Assembly: GCA_020216925.1 (NCBI GenBank)
Contig: JAIWOL010000080.1
Coordinates: 1-10,000 of the forward strand
Direction of reading: 5' to 3'
Length of the DNA stretch: 10,000 nucleotides
Source: Thiobacillus sp.
GTDB taxonomy: Bacteria; Pseudomonadota; Gammaproteobacteria; Burkholderiales; Thiobacillaceae
Shown: positions 1 through 7,183 of the stretch, one piece after another
How the letters are laid out: the number at the start of each line of letters is the position of its first letter
Numbering within the stretch: the stretch's first letter is position 1
Notes under the pieces: model-generated
What the model was told of the DNA's origin: nothing
The model's input: the letters and a program-made list of their open reading frames with translations, nothing else
Databases searched by the model: none
Made by a program: the position numbers and the translations under genes

Positions 1-577
1 CGGGCAGGTTCTCGATGCCGGAGATGATGCAGGCGCGCAGGTTGGCGTCCAGCAGCTGCGGCAGCGGCATGGAGGCTTCGTCTGCGGATTGTTTGTCCAG
101 GAAGGAATCGTCCTCGTCGGTGTCGCCGAAATCCTCGAAATACAGCAACTGGTGGCCGCGCGCGTCACCCAGCATGGCCTGGTATTCGGTTAGCGGCAGC
201 TTCATTTCGCTGGCGATTTCGGCCTCGTTGGGCTGGCGGCCGAGACGGTGCTGGAGCTTGCTGATCGCATCTTCTATCTTGCGCATGGACTGGCGGGCGC
301 TGCGCGGCATCCAGTCCAGATGACGCAGCTCGTCGATCATGGAGCCGCGTATGCGCTGGATGGCGTAGGCCTCGAACTGCGCGCTCTGTGCCTCGTCGTA
401 GCGGCTGATGGCGTCGATGAGCCCGATCATGCCGGCCTGCACCAGGTCGTCCTCTTCCACGCTGGGCGGTAGCCGGCCCATCATGTGATGCGCCAGCCGC
501 TTGACCATGGGCATGTACTGTTCGAGCAGTTCGCTCTTTTCGTCGTGCTGTTTTTTGCCGCTTGCGGTGTACATCAT
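1..577 (-). CDS. fliA: RNA polymerase sigma-28 factor FliA (3' part outside window)
   Basis: FliA directs RNA polymerase to late flagellar promoters (flagellin, motor, chemotaxis) and is held inactive by FlgM until the hook is complete. The first 192 residues are visible. Region 2 includes EEDDLVQAGMIGLIDAISRYD (about 41-61), a core-binding signature of sigma-28 factors, followed by the -10 recognition part around IRGSMIDELRHLDWMPRSAR (76-95). Region 3 follows (about 97-150, ending in YFEDF). Region 4, which reads the -35 element, would lie beyond the left edge. The start is one of two adjacent ATG codons (577 or 574). The upstream one is chosen because a GAGGA ribosome binding site lies 7 nt before it, overlapping the flhG stop. 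The gap to flhG is 10 nt, so it belongs to the flhBAFG transcript. It is cut by the window edge, with no sign of a broken gene. Identification is firm. Confidence 0.95.
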   Translation of the reverse strand, partial: MMYTASGKKQHDEKSELLEQYMPMVKRLAHHMMGRLPPSVEEDDLVQAGMIGLIDAISRYDEAQSAQFEAYAIQRIRGSMIDELRHLDWMPRSARQSMRKIEDAISKLQHRLGRQPNEAEIASEMKLPLTEYQAMLGDARGHQLLYFEDFGDTDEDDSFLDKQSADEASMPLPQLLDANLRACIISGIENLP

Positions 578-587
578 CGGCCAATCC

Positions 588-1460
588 TCAATGCCGGCAG
601 GCCTCGATCAGACGGCCGCCTTGCATCACGCGCTGCATGAAGCCCCCTACCCCGCCCAGACCGGACGATTGCGGCCAGCGCAGCAGGGTGTCGGCCAGCT
701 TGCGAAACTGCGAGGTTGACGGCGACACGGGAAAGGCTTCGATGACGGAGGTGCGCAGACGGTTGGCGCGGTCGAGCTGTTCGTCCAGCGGCAGGTAGCC
801 CAGGGTGTCGATGGAGACGCCAAGGTAGCGCCGGGCGGTCTCGGCAAAATTGCGCGCCACGGCGCGCGCCTGCTCCGCCGACGCGGAACGGTTGAGCAGC
901 AGGCGGAACTGGCGCTTGCCAAAGTTCATCGCCAGCCGTTTCACCAGGGTGTAGCAGTCGGTAAGCGCGGCCTGGCCTGGCGGCAGCACGATGAGGATTT
1001 CGGATGCAGCCAGCCCCAGCGGCAGCGCGTCGGGGTCGGTTGCGTCTTCCATATCGACCAGCACGACATCGACACCGCATTGCAGACGGTCGAAACTCGC
1101 GGCAAGCCAGTCCTGGTCGCGTTCGGACAGGCGGCCCAGGCGCGTGAAGCCGCCGCCTATGGGCAGCACTTGCACGTTGCCGGGGCCTGTGAGAATGAGG
1201 TCTTCCAGCGCGCAGCGGCCGGCCAGCACGTCGGACACATCGTGCAGCGGCACCAGTCCGAGCGCGGCGGCCGCACCGCGTCCGTGGCGGGCCTGGTCGA
1301 TGATGAGCACGTCGCGGCCGGCGCGGGCAAGCGCGGCGGCAAGGTTGGCGGTGGCAAGGGTTTTGCCCGCCCCCTTCTGGCCGCTCATAACGGTGATCAC
1401 CTGCAGGCTGCTGGGCGTCTGGCCCAGCAGCCGGCGCAGGCCGGCGGCCTGGTCGGTCAT
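588..1460 (-). CDS. flhG: MinD/ParA-family flagellar number regulator FlhG (FleN)
   Basis: FlhG limits flagellar number and stimulates the FlhF GTPase. The 290-residue product begins with MTDQAAGLRRLLG. DQAAGLR (residues 3-9) matches the N-terminal DQAxxLR helix known to activate FlhF. For this reason I start at the ATG at 1460, 4 nt after the flhF stop, although its ribosome binding site is weak. An in-frame ATG at 1508 would add 16 residues and overlap flhF. A MinD-like fold is suggested by the P-loop SGQKGAGKT (26-34), the strand VLIIDQAR (51-58) and the Walker B strand VVLVDMEDA (132-140). These motifs are degenerate. The usual P-loop is SGKGGVGKT, so the signature lysine position holds Gln28 with Lys29 shifted by one. 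The second Asp of the usual DxD is Ala57. ATPase activity is therefore uncertain. Identity is supported by the motif and by the position between flhF and fliA. Confidence 0.9.
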   Translation of the reverse strand: MTDQAAGLRRLLGQTPSSLQVITVMSGQKGAGKTLATANLAAALARAGRDVLIIDQARHGRGAAAALGLVPLHDVSDVLAGRCALEDLILTGPGNVQVLPIGGGFTRLGRLSERDQDWLAASFDRLQCGVDVVLVDMEDATDPDALPLGLAASEILIVLPPGQAALTDCYTLVKRLAMNFGKRQFRLLLNRSASAEQARAVARNFAETARRYLGVSIDTLGYLPLDEQLDRANRLRTSVIEAFPVSPSTSQFRKLADTLLRWPQSSGLGGVGGFMQRVMQGGRLIEACRH

Positions 1461-1464
1461 GAAC

Positions 1465-2826
1465 TTATCCAAGAGACACCGCGCTTTCTGCATGAACCGA
1501 ATAGCCACTCATGGCATAGGCCAGCTCGTGTTCGTCGAGCTGCCAGGGCGAGGCCAGTGTGCGGGTCTTGAAGGCGCGGTGGATGAGGTACTGGCGGTTG
1601 GCAAGGTGCAGGTCTTCGGGAACACGCTGGCCGGTGGCGAGGTAGTGCACCAGGAGGTCGTGGCGGATGGCGCAGTCGAGCGCGGGGCCGAGGCTGGCGG
1701 CTTCGTCGACCTTGGTGAGGATGCAGCCGTCGAGTCCGCGGCGGCGATAGGCCTCGACCACTTCGTTGAGGGTATCACCGTGGCTGGTGGCGTTGAGCAT
1801 CAGCAGGCGCTTGATCGGCTGGCCGGCCTGGCAGAGCATTTCCACCTGCTCGGCCACGGCCCGGTCGCGCTGGCTCATGCCGACGGTGTCGATCAGCACG
1901 GTGTGCTTGTTGCGCAGTTCGGCCAGCGCGAGTTTGAGATCGGCGGCATCGCGCACGGCGTGCACGGTCACGCCAAGGATCTTGCCGTAGATGCGCAGTT
2001 GCTCGTGTCCGCCGATCCGGTAGCTGTCGGTGGTGAGCAGCGCGAGCTTGTCGGCACCGTGGCGCACCACGAAACGGGCGGCGAGCTTGGCGGTGGTGGT
2101 GGTCTTGCCCGCTCCGGTGGGGCCCATGAGGGCAAACACGCCGCCTTCGTCGAGCAGGCTGGTTTCGTGCTGCATCACGTTCAGGCGCTTCATCAGGGTA
2201 TTGCGCATCCACACCTGGGCGTCGGCCTCGTCGTGCGGCAGGCTGTCGAGCATGTCGCGCGCCAGCGCGGCGGAAAAGCCAGCCGACAACAGATCGCGCA
2301 TCAGCCCGGCACCGGCGGGGTTGCGCCCGGGCAGCTCGCGCCAGGCCAGATCGTCGATGCGGGTTTCGAGGCGGGCGCGCATGGCCTTGAGTTCGGCGAG
2401 GATGCTTTGTGTCATCTCGGCGCTTTCCTGCGTGGGCACGGCAATGCGTTCGATCAGACGGCGCCTGAAGCTGACGGCGGGTTCGGCTTCGCTGCGCGGC
2501 GGCGCGGACCGGGTGGGCGCGGAGCGTGTGAAATCATCGCAGACTTGCGGCGCGGCTTCGCGCACAGGCGTATCGCGCAGGCGGGGCTGGCGCATGGCGG
2601 CGTCCTTGGCGCGGCTGTGGAAATCCTCGGCATCGGCGCGCGGCATGGGCGAGGTTTCGTCCACCGGCGGGGCCATCGAGGCGATCGCCTCGGCCGGCAT
2701 GGCGAGCACTTCGACGCCGCCCTCTACCGCACGGTTGGAGAGAATCACGGCGTCCGGGCCGAGCACCTCGCGCAACTGGCGCATGGCCTCGCGGGATGTC
2801 TTGGCGACGATGCGTTTCACGTTCAT
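1465..2826 (-). CDS. flhF: SRP-family GTPase FlhF, flagellar placement
   Basis: FlhF is an SRP-type GTPase that marks the site of flagellar assembly, usually the cell pole, and is controlled by FlhG. At 453 residues it shows the family layout. The N-terminal B domain begins MNVKRIVAKTSREAMRQLRE, a Pro/Arg/Ala-rich linker runs from about 50 to 120, an N domain from about 135 to 225, and a G domain follows. GTPase motifs are intact: G1 GPTGAGKTTTTAKLA (235-249), the SRP-family DSYRIGGHEQL (267-277), G3 DTVG (313-316) and G4 TKVD (371-374). The gene overlaps the flhA stop by 4 bp (ATGA) and has a strong AGGAGGA ribosome binding site 5 nt before its ATG, inside the last codons of flhA. The paralogues Ffh and FtsY are excluded: no M domain, and the flagellar context fits FlhF. 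Nothing appears broken. Confidence 0.97.
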   Translation of the reverse strand: MNVKRIVAKTSREAMRQLREVLGPDAVILSNRAVEGGVEVLAMPAEAIASMAPPVDETSPMPRADAEDFHSRAKDAAMRQPRLRDTPVREAAPQVCDDFTRSAPTRSAPPRSEAEPAVSFRRRLIERIAVPTQESAEMTQSILAELKAMRARLETRIDDLAWRELPGRNPAGAGLMRDLLSAGFSAALARDMLDSLPHDEADAQVWMRNTLMKRLNVMQHETSLLDEGGVFALMGPTGAGKTTTTAKLAARFVVRHGADKLALLTTDSYRIGGHEQLRIYGKILGVTVHAVRDAADLKLALAELRNKHTVLIDTVGMSQRDRAVAEQVEMLCQAGQPIKRLLMLNATSHGDTLNEVVEAYRRRGLDGCILTKVDEAASLGPALDCAIRHDLLVHYLATGQRVPEDLHLANRQYLIHRAFKTRTLASPWQLDEHELAYAMSGYSVHAESAVSLG

Positions 2827-4901
2827 GCTGTTCCTCCTACCAGGGACGTCACTTTGATCTGTTTGCCTTCGGGCACTTCAGCGTGCGAAAGCACCTTGAG
2901 TTGCGGCACGGTGCGCCGCAGGAAACGCGCGAGCAGCGGCCGCAACACCGCCGGCGTCAGCAGCACGGGGGGGTGGCCAAGCGCTTCCTGGCGCTGGGCG
3001 CTGGCATGGGCGCGGGCGAGCAGGCTGTCTGCAAGCCCCGGCTCCATCGCGGCATTCTCGTTGCCGGCTTGCAGGGATTGCAGCAGCAGGCGCTCCAGAC
3101 TCTGATCCAGCGCCATGACAGGCAATTCGCCGGCCGCGCCGTAAATCTGCTGCACGATGGAACGGCCGAGCGCCACGCGCACCAGCGCGGTGAGTTCGTT
3201 GGGGTCCTGCACGCGGGCGGCGTGTTCGAGCAGGGTATCGAGGATGCTGCGCATGTCGCGGATGGCCACGCCTTCGATGAGCAGGTTCTGCAACACCTTC
3301 TGCACGGTCGACAGCGGCAGCAGTTTGGGCACCAGATCTTCCACCAGCTTGGGCGCGCTCTTGCCCAGGTGGTCGAGCAGAGCCTGCGTTTCCTGCCGGC
3401 CCAGCAGTTCGGCGGCGTGCTGGGTGACAAGATGGTTGAGGTGGGTGGCGACGACGGTGCCGGCATCGACCACGGTATAGCCCATGGCCTGAGCCTGTTC
3501 GCGCATGTCGGCTTCGATCCACACCGCGGGCAGGCCGAAGGCGGGGTCTCTGGTCGCCACGCCCGGCAGCGCGGCGGCGACGCTGCCGGGATCGATGGCG
3601 AGGAAAGCGCCGGTGCGCACTTCACCGCTGCCGATTTCCACGCCTTTGAGAGTGATGCGGTAGCTGTTCGGATTGATTTCCAGGTTGTCGCGGATGTGTA
3701 CGGCGGGCGGCAGAAAACCGATGTCGCGGGCGAATTTCTTGCGGATGCCCTTGATGCGGCGCACCAGTTCGCCGTCGGCCGCACTGTCCACCAGCGGGAT
3801 CAGGCGATAGCCGACTTCGAGGCCCAGGGTATCGATGGGGGCGACGTCTTCCCAGCTGGCTTCCTGCGCTTCCACGGCGGCCACCGGCGCGGCGGCCGCT
3901 TCCGGTTCGGGCGCGGCCGGTTTGTGGCTGTTGCGCCAGGCCAGCCAGGCCATGCCGCCGGCCAGCAGCAGAAAGGCAAAGTTCGGCATGCCGGGGATCA
4001 TGCCCATGAGGCCCAGGATACCGGCGGTGATGTAGAGCGCGTGTGTCTTGCTGAAGACGTTGGAAAGCATCTGTCCGGCGATGTCTTCTTCCGTGGATAC
4101 ACGGCTGACGATGATGCCGGCGGCGATGGAGATCACCAGCGCCGGAATCTGCGCGACCAGGCCGTCGCCGATGGCGAGCAGCGTGTAATTGGAAGCGGCG
4201 TCGGCCATCGACAGATCGTGCTGCATCACGCCAACGACAAAGCCGCCGATGATGTTGATGAGCAGGATGAGAATGCCGGCGATGGCGTCGCCGCGCACGA
4301 ATTTCGAGGCGCCGTCCATCGAGCCATAAAAATCCGACTCCTGGGCGATTTCGGCGCGGCGGCGGCGCGCCTCGTTCTCGTCGATGAGGCCGGCGTTGAG
4401 GTCGGCGTCGATGGCCATCTGTTTACCCGGCATGGCGTCCAGGGTGAAACGTGCGCTGACCTCGGCGATACGGCCCGCGCCCTTGGTGATGACGATGAAG
4501 TTGATCACCACCAGGATGACGAAGACGATGATGCCGACCGCGTAATTGCCGCCGACCAGGAAATGGCCGAAGGCCTCGATCACCTTGCCGGCGGCGTCGG
4601 GGCCGGCATGCCCCTCCATCAGCACCACGCGGGTAGAGGCGACGTTGAGCGACAGGCGCATCAGGGTCGAGAGCAGCAGCACCGTGGGGAAAGCGGCAAA
4701 ATCAAGCGCCTTCTTGGTCGACAGGCTCACCAGCAGCACCATGATCGACAGTGCGATGTTGAAGGTGAACAGCATGTCCAGCGCCAGCGGCGGCAGCGGC
4801 AGCACCAGCATCGCCAGGATCAGGACGATGAAGATGGGTGCGGCCATCGCGCGCAGATTGGCGCTGTTGAAGAGATTGCCCAGGTTGAGGGTGCCGTTCA
4901 T
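2823..4901 (-). CDS. flhA: Flagellar type III export gate protein FlhA
   Basis: FlhA is the large inner-membrane export gate component. It couples proton flow to secretion, and its cytoplasmic domain docks chaperone-substrate complexes. The 692-residue length is typical. The N-terminal half (about 15-325) carries hydrophobic segments such as APIFIVLILAMLVLPLPPLA (21-40). The FHIPEP family signature is clear around RFTLDAMPGKQMAIDADLNA (151-170). Charged residues reported as important in Salmonella FlhA (R94, K203, D208, D249) have counterparts at a constant offset of -3: R91, K200, D205 and D246. A Pro/Ala-rich linker (about 328-350) leads to the cytoplasmic domain ending near 692. The start overlaps the flhB stop by 4 bp, with GGAG a few bases upstream. 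The virulence homologue SctV is less likely because of the flagellar neighbours. Confidence 0.98.
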   Translation of the reverse strand: MNGTLNLGNLFNSANLRAMAAPIFIVLILAMLVLPLPPLALDMLFTFNIALSIMVLLVSLSTKKALDFAAFPTVLLLSTLMRLSLNVASTRVVLMEGHAGPDAAGKVIEAFGHFLVGGNYAVGIIVFVILVVINFIVITKGAGRIAEVSARFTLDAMPGKQMAIDADLNAGLIDENEARRRRAEIAQESDFYGSMDGASKFVRGDAIAGILILLINIIGGFVVGVMQHDLSMADAASNYTLLAIGDGLVAQIPALVISIAAGIIVSRVSTEEDIAGQMLSNVFSKTHALYITAGILGLMGMIPGMPNFAFLLLAGGMAWLAWRNSHKPAAPEPEAAAAPVAAVEAQEASWEDVAPIDTLGLEVGYRLIPLVDSAADGELVRRIKGIRKKFARDIGFLPPAVHIRDNLEINPNSYRITLKGVEIGSGEVRTGAFLAIDPGSVAAALPGVATRDPAFGLPAVWIEADMREQAQAMGYTVVDAGTVVATHLNHLVTQHAAELLGRQETQALLDHLGKSAPKLVEDLVPKLLPLSTVQKVLQNLLIEGVAIRDMRSILDTLLEHAARVQDPNELTALVRVALGRSIVQQIYGAAGELPVMALDQSLERLLLQSLQAGNENAAMEPGLADSLLARAHASAQRQEALGHPPVLLTPAVLRPLLARFLRRTVPQLKVLSHAEVPEGKQIKVTSLVGGTA
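2832..2838 (-). promoter_or_regulatory. Strong ribosome binding site of flhF
   Basis: The minus strand reads AGGAGGA 5 nt before the flhF ATG, inside the final codons of flhA. It is the best Shine-Dalgarno sequence in the block and fixes the flhF start at 2826, overlapping the flhA stop by ATGA. Confidence 0.85.
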
Positions 4902-6055
4902 GCGCGTGCTCCGGCGTCAGCGGCTTGCAGCGGGTCGAGTTCGGGCGGCACCGGCAGGTCGACCGGCACGTTGGGGTAGACCCCGCCCGCTTTCTGGAAG
5001 TGACGCAGCTGGAACACGTAGGCCAGCACTTCGGCCACTGCCGCGTAGAGGGTGGCGGGAATTTCGTCGCCGAGCTCGGTGTGGCGATACAGCGCACGCG
5101 CCAGCGGCGGCGCTTCGAGCAGCGGCACGCGATGCTCGGCCGCGAGTTCGCGGATTTTGGCGGCAACGGCGTCGGCGCCCTTGGCCACCACGCGCGGCGC
5201 GCCCATCTTGCCTTCGCTGTATTTCAGCGCCACCGCGTAGTGGGTCGGGTTGGTCACCACCACGTCGGCGGTGGGAATCTCGGCCATCATGCGGCGGCGC
5301 GCCATTTCGCGCTGGGTGGCGCGCACCCGGGCCTTGAGATAGGGGTCGCCCTCGTTTTCCCTGGCTTCCTGACGCAGCTGTTCCTTGGTCATCTTCAGCT
5401 TGTCGAGGTGGCTCCAGAGCTGATAGGGCACGTCGAGCACGACGATGAAAATCATCGCCCCCGTGGCCAGCAGGAACACGCGCCCAACCAGATCGCCCAT
5501 GTGCGAAACGGCGCGCTCCGGGCTCTCAATCCCCAGCGAAAACGCCCCTTCGAGGTTCGACCACACCAGCCAGGTGGCGATGCTGCCCAGCAGCGCCACC
5601 TTGGCGATGGATTTCACCAGTTCGACCACGCTTTGCTGCGAGAACATGCGTTTCATGCCGGCCAGCGGGTTCAAGCGCGAGAACTTGGGCATAAGGGCCT
5701 TGGTGCTGAACAGCCAGCCGCGCAGCAGCAGCGGGCCGGCGAGCGTGGCGACGACCACGAGCAGCAGGAAAGGGGCCAGCGCCAGCGCGGCATCAAAAAC
5801 CTGGCCCGACAGCTTGTCGAAGACGTAGTGGCTGTCTCGTCCCACGGCCGGCTCGAACGCGAGGCCGCTTCTCACGATGCCGGAAAGCGACTGGCCCATC
5901 TGGCCTGCCGTCATCCACAGTGCAGCGCCGCCGGTCATCAGTACGACGAAGGTCGCCAGCTCACGCGACTGGGGCACCTGCCCTTCTTCGCGGGCCTTTT
6001 CCAGTCGCTGTGGCGATGGGGCTTCTGTCCGTTCCTGATCGCTTTCTTCGGCCAT
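4898..6055 (-). CDS. flhB: Flagellar type III export switch protein FlhB
   Basis: FlhB sits in the inner membrane at the export gate and switches substrate class from rod/hook to filament proteins after cleaving itself. The 385-residue protein begins MAEESDQERTEAPSPQRLEK, the usual charged N-terminus preceding the membrane domain. Hydrophobic segments lie near 34-52, 88-112, 147-165 and 188-210. A charged linker (about 218-258) leads to the autocleavage motif NPTH, with Asn269-Pro270, the same numbering as in Salmonella. The downstream cytoplasmic part (GAPRVVAKGAD, LLEAPPLARALYRHTELGDEIP) is complete. Its stop overlaps the flhA ATG. The ribosome binding site is weak (GAG about 9 nt upstream; an AGG directly abuts the ATG). 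It is the first gene of the packed block, after a 115-bp gap behind motB. Confidence 0.97.
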   Translation of the reverse strand: MAEESDQERTEAPSPQRLEKAREEGQVPQSRELATFVVLMTGGAALWMTAGQMGQSLSGIVRSGLAFEPAVGRDSHYVFDKLSGQVFDAALALAPFLLLVVVATLAGPLLLRGWLFSTKALMPKFSRLNPLAGMKRMFSQQSVVELVKSIAKVALLGSIATWLVWSNLEGAFSLGIESPERAVSHMGDLVGRVFLLATGAMIFIVVLDVPYQLWSHLDKLKMTKEQLRQEARENEGDPYLKARVRATQREMARRRMMAEIPTADVVVTNPTHYAVALKYSEGKMGAPRVVAKGADAVAAKIRELAAEHRVPLLEAPPLARALYRHTELGDEIPATLYAAVAEVLAYVFQLRHFQKAGGVYPNVPVDLPVPPELDPLQAADAGARA

Positions 6056-6117
6056 CCTGATCTCGCTGGTGGAGAGCCCCGTCGCGCACCATGCGAAACG
6101 GGATTACTTAGGATGGA

Positions 6118-6125
6118 TTATCGGC
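6118..6125 (-). promoter_or_regulatory. Orphan sigma-28-like -10 octamer upstream of flhB
   Basis: The minus strand carries GCCGATAA, identical to the enterobacterial sigma-28 -10 element, 63 nt before the flhB start and within the 115-bp motB-flhB gap. The sequence at the expected -35 spacing (about 6137-6144) does not resemble TAAAGTTT or TCAAGTTT. It may be half a promoter or a chance match. No other promoter or terminator is obvious in this gap. Confidence 0.2.
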
Positions 6126-6170
6126 AGCCGCGGGCGCGAGCAATCGGGGAAATAAAGGGGGGTTTACCGG

Positions 6171-7151
6171 CTATTTCACTGCGGCGGCGGCCGCTGCCGA
6201 GGCTTTGGCGGCAGCGGCCGCCTGCGCGGCCGGACCGAAACGGCCAAGTTCGGTTTCGACGTCGGCCCGGTCTTCGACCTGCACCCCCGAGGCTTCCTTG
6301 GTGATGGCGTCCTCGGTGCGCTTGTTCATGACGATGATGCTGATGCGGCGATTGATCGGATCGGTGGGGGCCGCTTCGCCAAAGGGCACGGACGAGCCCA
6401 GGCCGACCACGCGCAGCATCTTGGCCTCGTTCATGCCGCCGCTGATGAGCTCGCGGCGCGAGGCGTTGGCGCGGTCGGCCGACAGCTCCCAGTTGCCGTA
6501 GCCGCGCCCGCCGTTGGCGTAGACCGTGGCGTCGGTGTGACCGGAGAGGCTGACACGGTTGGGCACGTCGTTCAGCACCGCGCCGATTTCGCGCAGGATG
6601 ATCTTGGTGTAGGGCTGAAGCTCGGCGCTGGCGAGGTTGAACATCGGCCGGTTCTGTTCGTCGACGATCTGGATGCGCAGGCCTTCGGCGGTAATGTCCA
6701 ACAGAAGCTGGCGCTTGAACTGCTTGAGCGTGGGGTTGGTGTCGATCGCGGCTTCGAGCTTCTGCTTGAGGATGTTCAGACGCTGCGCTTCCAGTTTTTC
6801 CAGCTCGGCCTTGGCGGCCTTGAGGTTGTAGGATTTTTTCTCGGCCTCGGCCTCGCCTTTTTTCACCTGGCCGGCCTGGCGCGTGATGTCCTGGCCGCCG
6901 CCCTTGATCACGCTGGAGCTGTCGCCGCTGCCGGAGCCGCCCTGCATGGAGACCTTGAGCGGGTTCTTGAAATACTCGGCGATGCCCTCGAGGTCGCCCT
7001 TGGCGGTCGATCCCAGCAGCCACATCAGCAGAAAGAACGCCATCATCGCCGTGACGAAATCGGCGTAGGCGATCTTCCACGCGCCGCCGTGGTGGCCCCC
7101 TGCCACCTTCTTGACGCGCTTGACGATGATGGGCGCTTTTTGTTCGCTCAT
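6171..7151 (-). CDS. motB: Flagellar motor stator protein MotB
   Basis: MotB pairs with MotA to form the proton-conducting stator and anchors it to peptidoglycan. The 326-residue protein starts MSEQKAPIIVKRVKK. One transmembrane helix (about 27-48, AYADFVTAMMAFFLLMWLLG) contains the proton-binding Asp31, equivalent to Asp32 of E. coli. A plug and linker region follows, with a Gly/Ser-rich stretch (70-86) and a charged, probably helical stretch (about 98-135). The periplasmic OmpA-like peptidoglycan-binding domain spans roughly 158-278, with FNLASAELQP (171-180), SGHTDA (203-208) and NRRISIIVM (267-275). The C-terminus carries an unusual Ala/Lys tail (about 308-326). The gene lies 32 bp after motA. 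The only good AGGAG is about 22 nt before the ATG, so translation may depend on coupling to motA. The charged linker and the pairing with MotA exclude a generic OmpA protein. Confidence 0.96.
   Translation of the reverse strand: MSEQKAPIIVKRVKKVAGGHHGGAWKIAYADFVTAMMAFFLLMWLLGSTAKGDLEGIAEYFKNPLKVSMQGGSGSGDSSSVIKGGGQDITRQAGQVKKGEAEAEKKSYNLKAAKAELEKLEAQRLNILKQKLEAAIDTNPTLKQFKRQLLLDITAEGLRIQIVDEQNRPMFNLASAELQPYTKIILREIGAVLNDVPNRVSLSGHTDATVYANGGRGYGNWELSADRANASRRELISGGMNEAKMLRVVGLGSSVPFGEAAPTDPINRRISIIVMNKRTEDAITKEASGVQVEDRADVETELGRFGPAAQAAAAAKASAAAAAAVK
6186..6222 (-). repeat. 14-bp perfect inverted repeat at the 3' end of motB
   Basis: Positions 6186-6199 and 6209-6222 are exact reverse complements, giving a 14-bp all G/C stem with a 9-nt loop (6200-6208). 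Each arm contains the octamer GCGGCCGC. It lies in the last codons of motB, ending 12 nt before the stop codon. No T-run follows directly, so it is not a classical intrinsic terminator. It could stabilise mRNA or attenuate reading into flhB. Alanine codons (GCN) make such palindromes more likely by chance. Confidence 0.7.
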
Positions 7152-7183
7152 GGTGCGGGAACCGGTTCAGCTCCTGGGCACGG

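Noticed and set aside
165..584. A minus-strand frame of 139 codons overlapping fliA
   Set aside because: It is a shifted frame of fliA with an Arg/His-rich product. The true fliA frame stays open to the window edge.
1461..1508. Upstream ATG codons at 1508 and 1493 as the flhG start
   Set aside because: They would overlap flhF and place residues before the DQAxxLR motif, which is normally at the extreme N-terminus. No ribosome binding site supports them.
991..3105. A plus-strand open frame of about 700 codons opposite flhG, flhF and the end of flhA
   Set aside because: It lies antisense to three firmly identified genes. Its translation is low-complexity and shows no recognisable domain, so it is an artefact of high-GC codon use.
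2796..4979. A plus-strand open frame of about 727 codons opposite flhA
   Set aside because: It mirrors flhA, and the product is His/Gln/Asp/Gly-rich as expected from the antisense of membrane protein codons.
6095..6106. GAAACGGGATTA in the motB-flhB gap, similar to GAAACGGATTA at 9532-9542 between flhD and flhC
   Set aside because: They differ by one base insertion and sit at unrelated distances from the downstream starts. They are too short to call a shared operator.
4925..6304. A plus-strand open frame opposite flhB and the motB end
   Set aside because: It is antisense to flhB, with a His/Arg/Gln-rich product without domains and no supported start.
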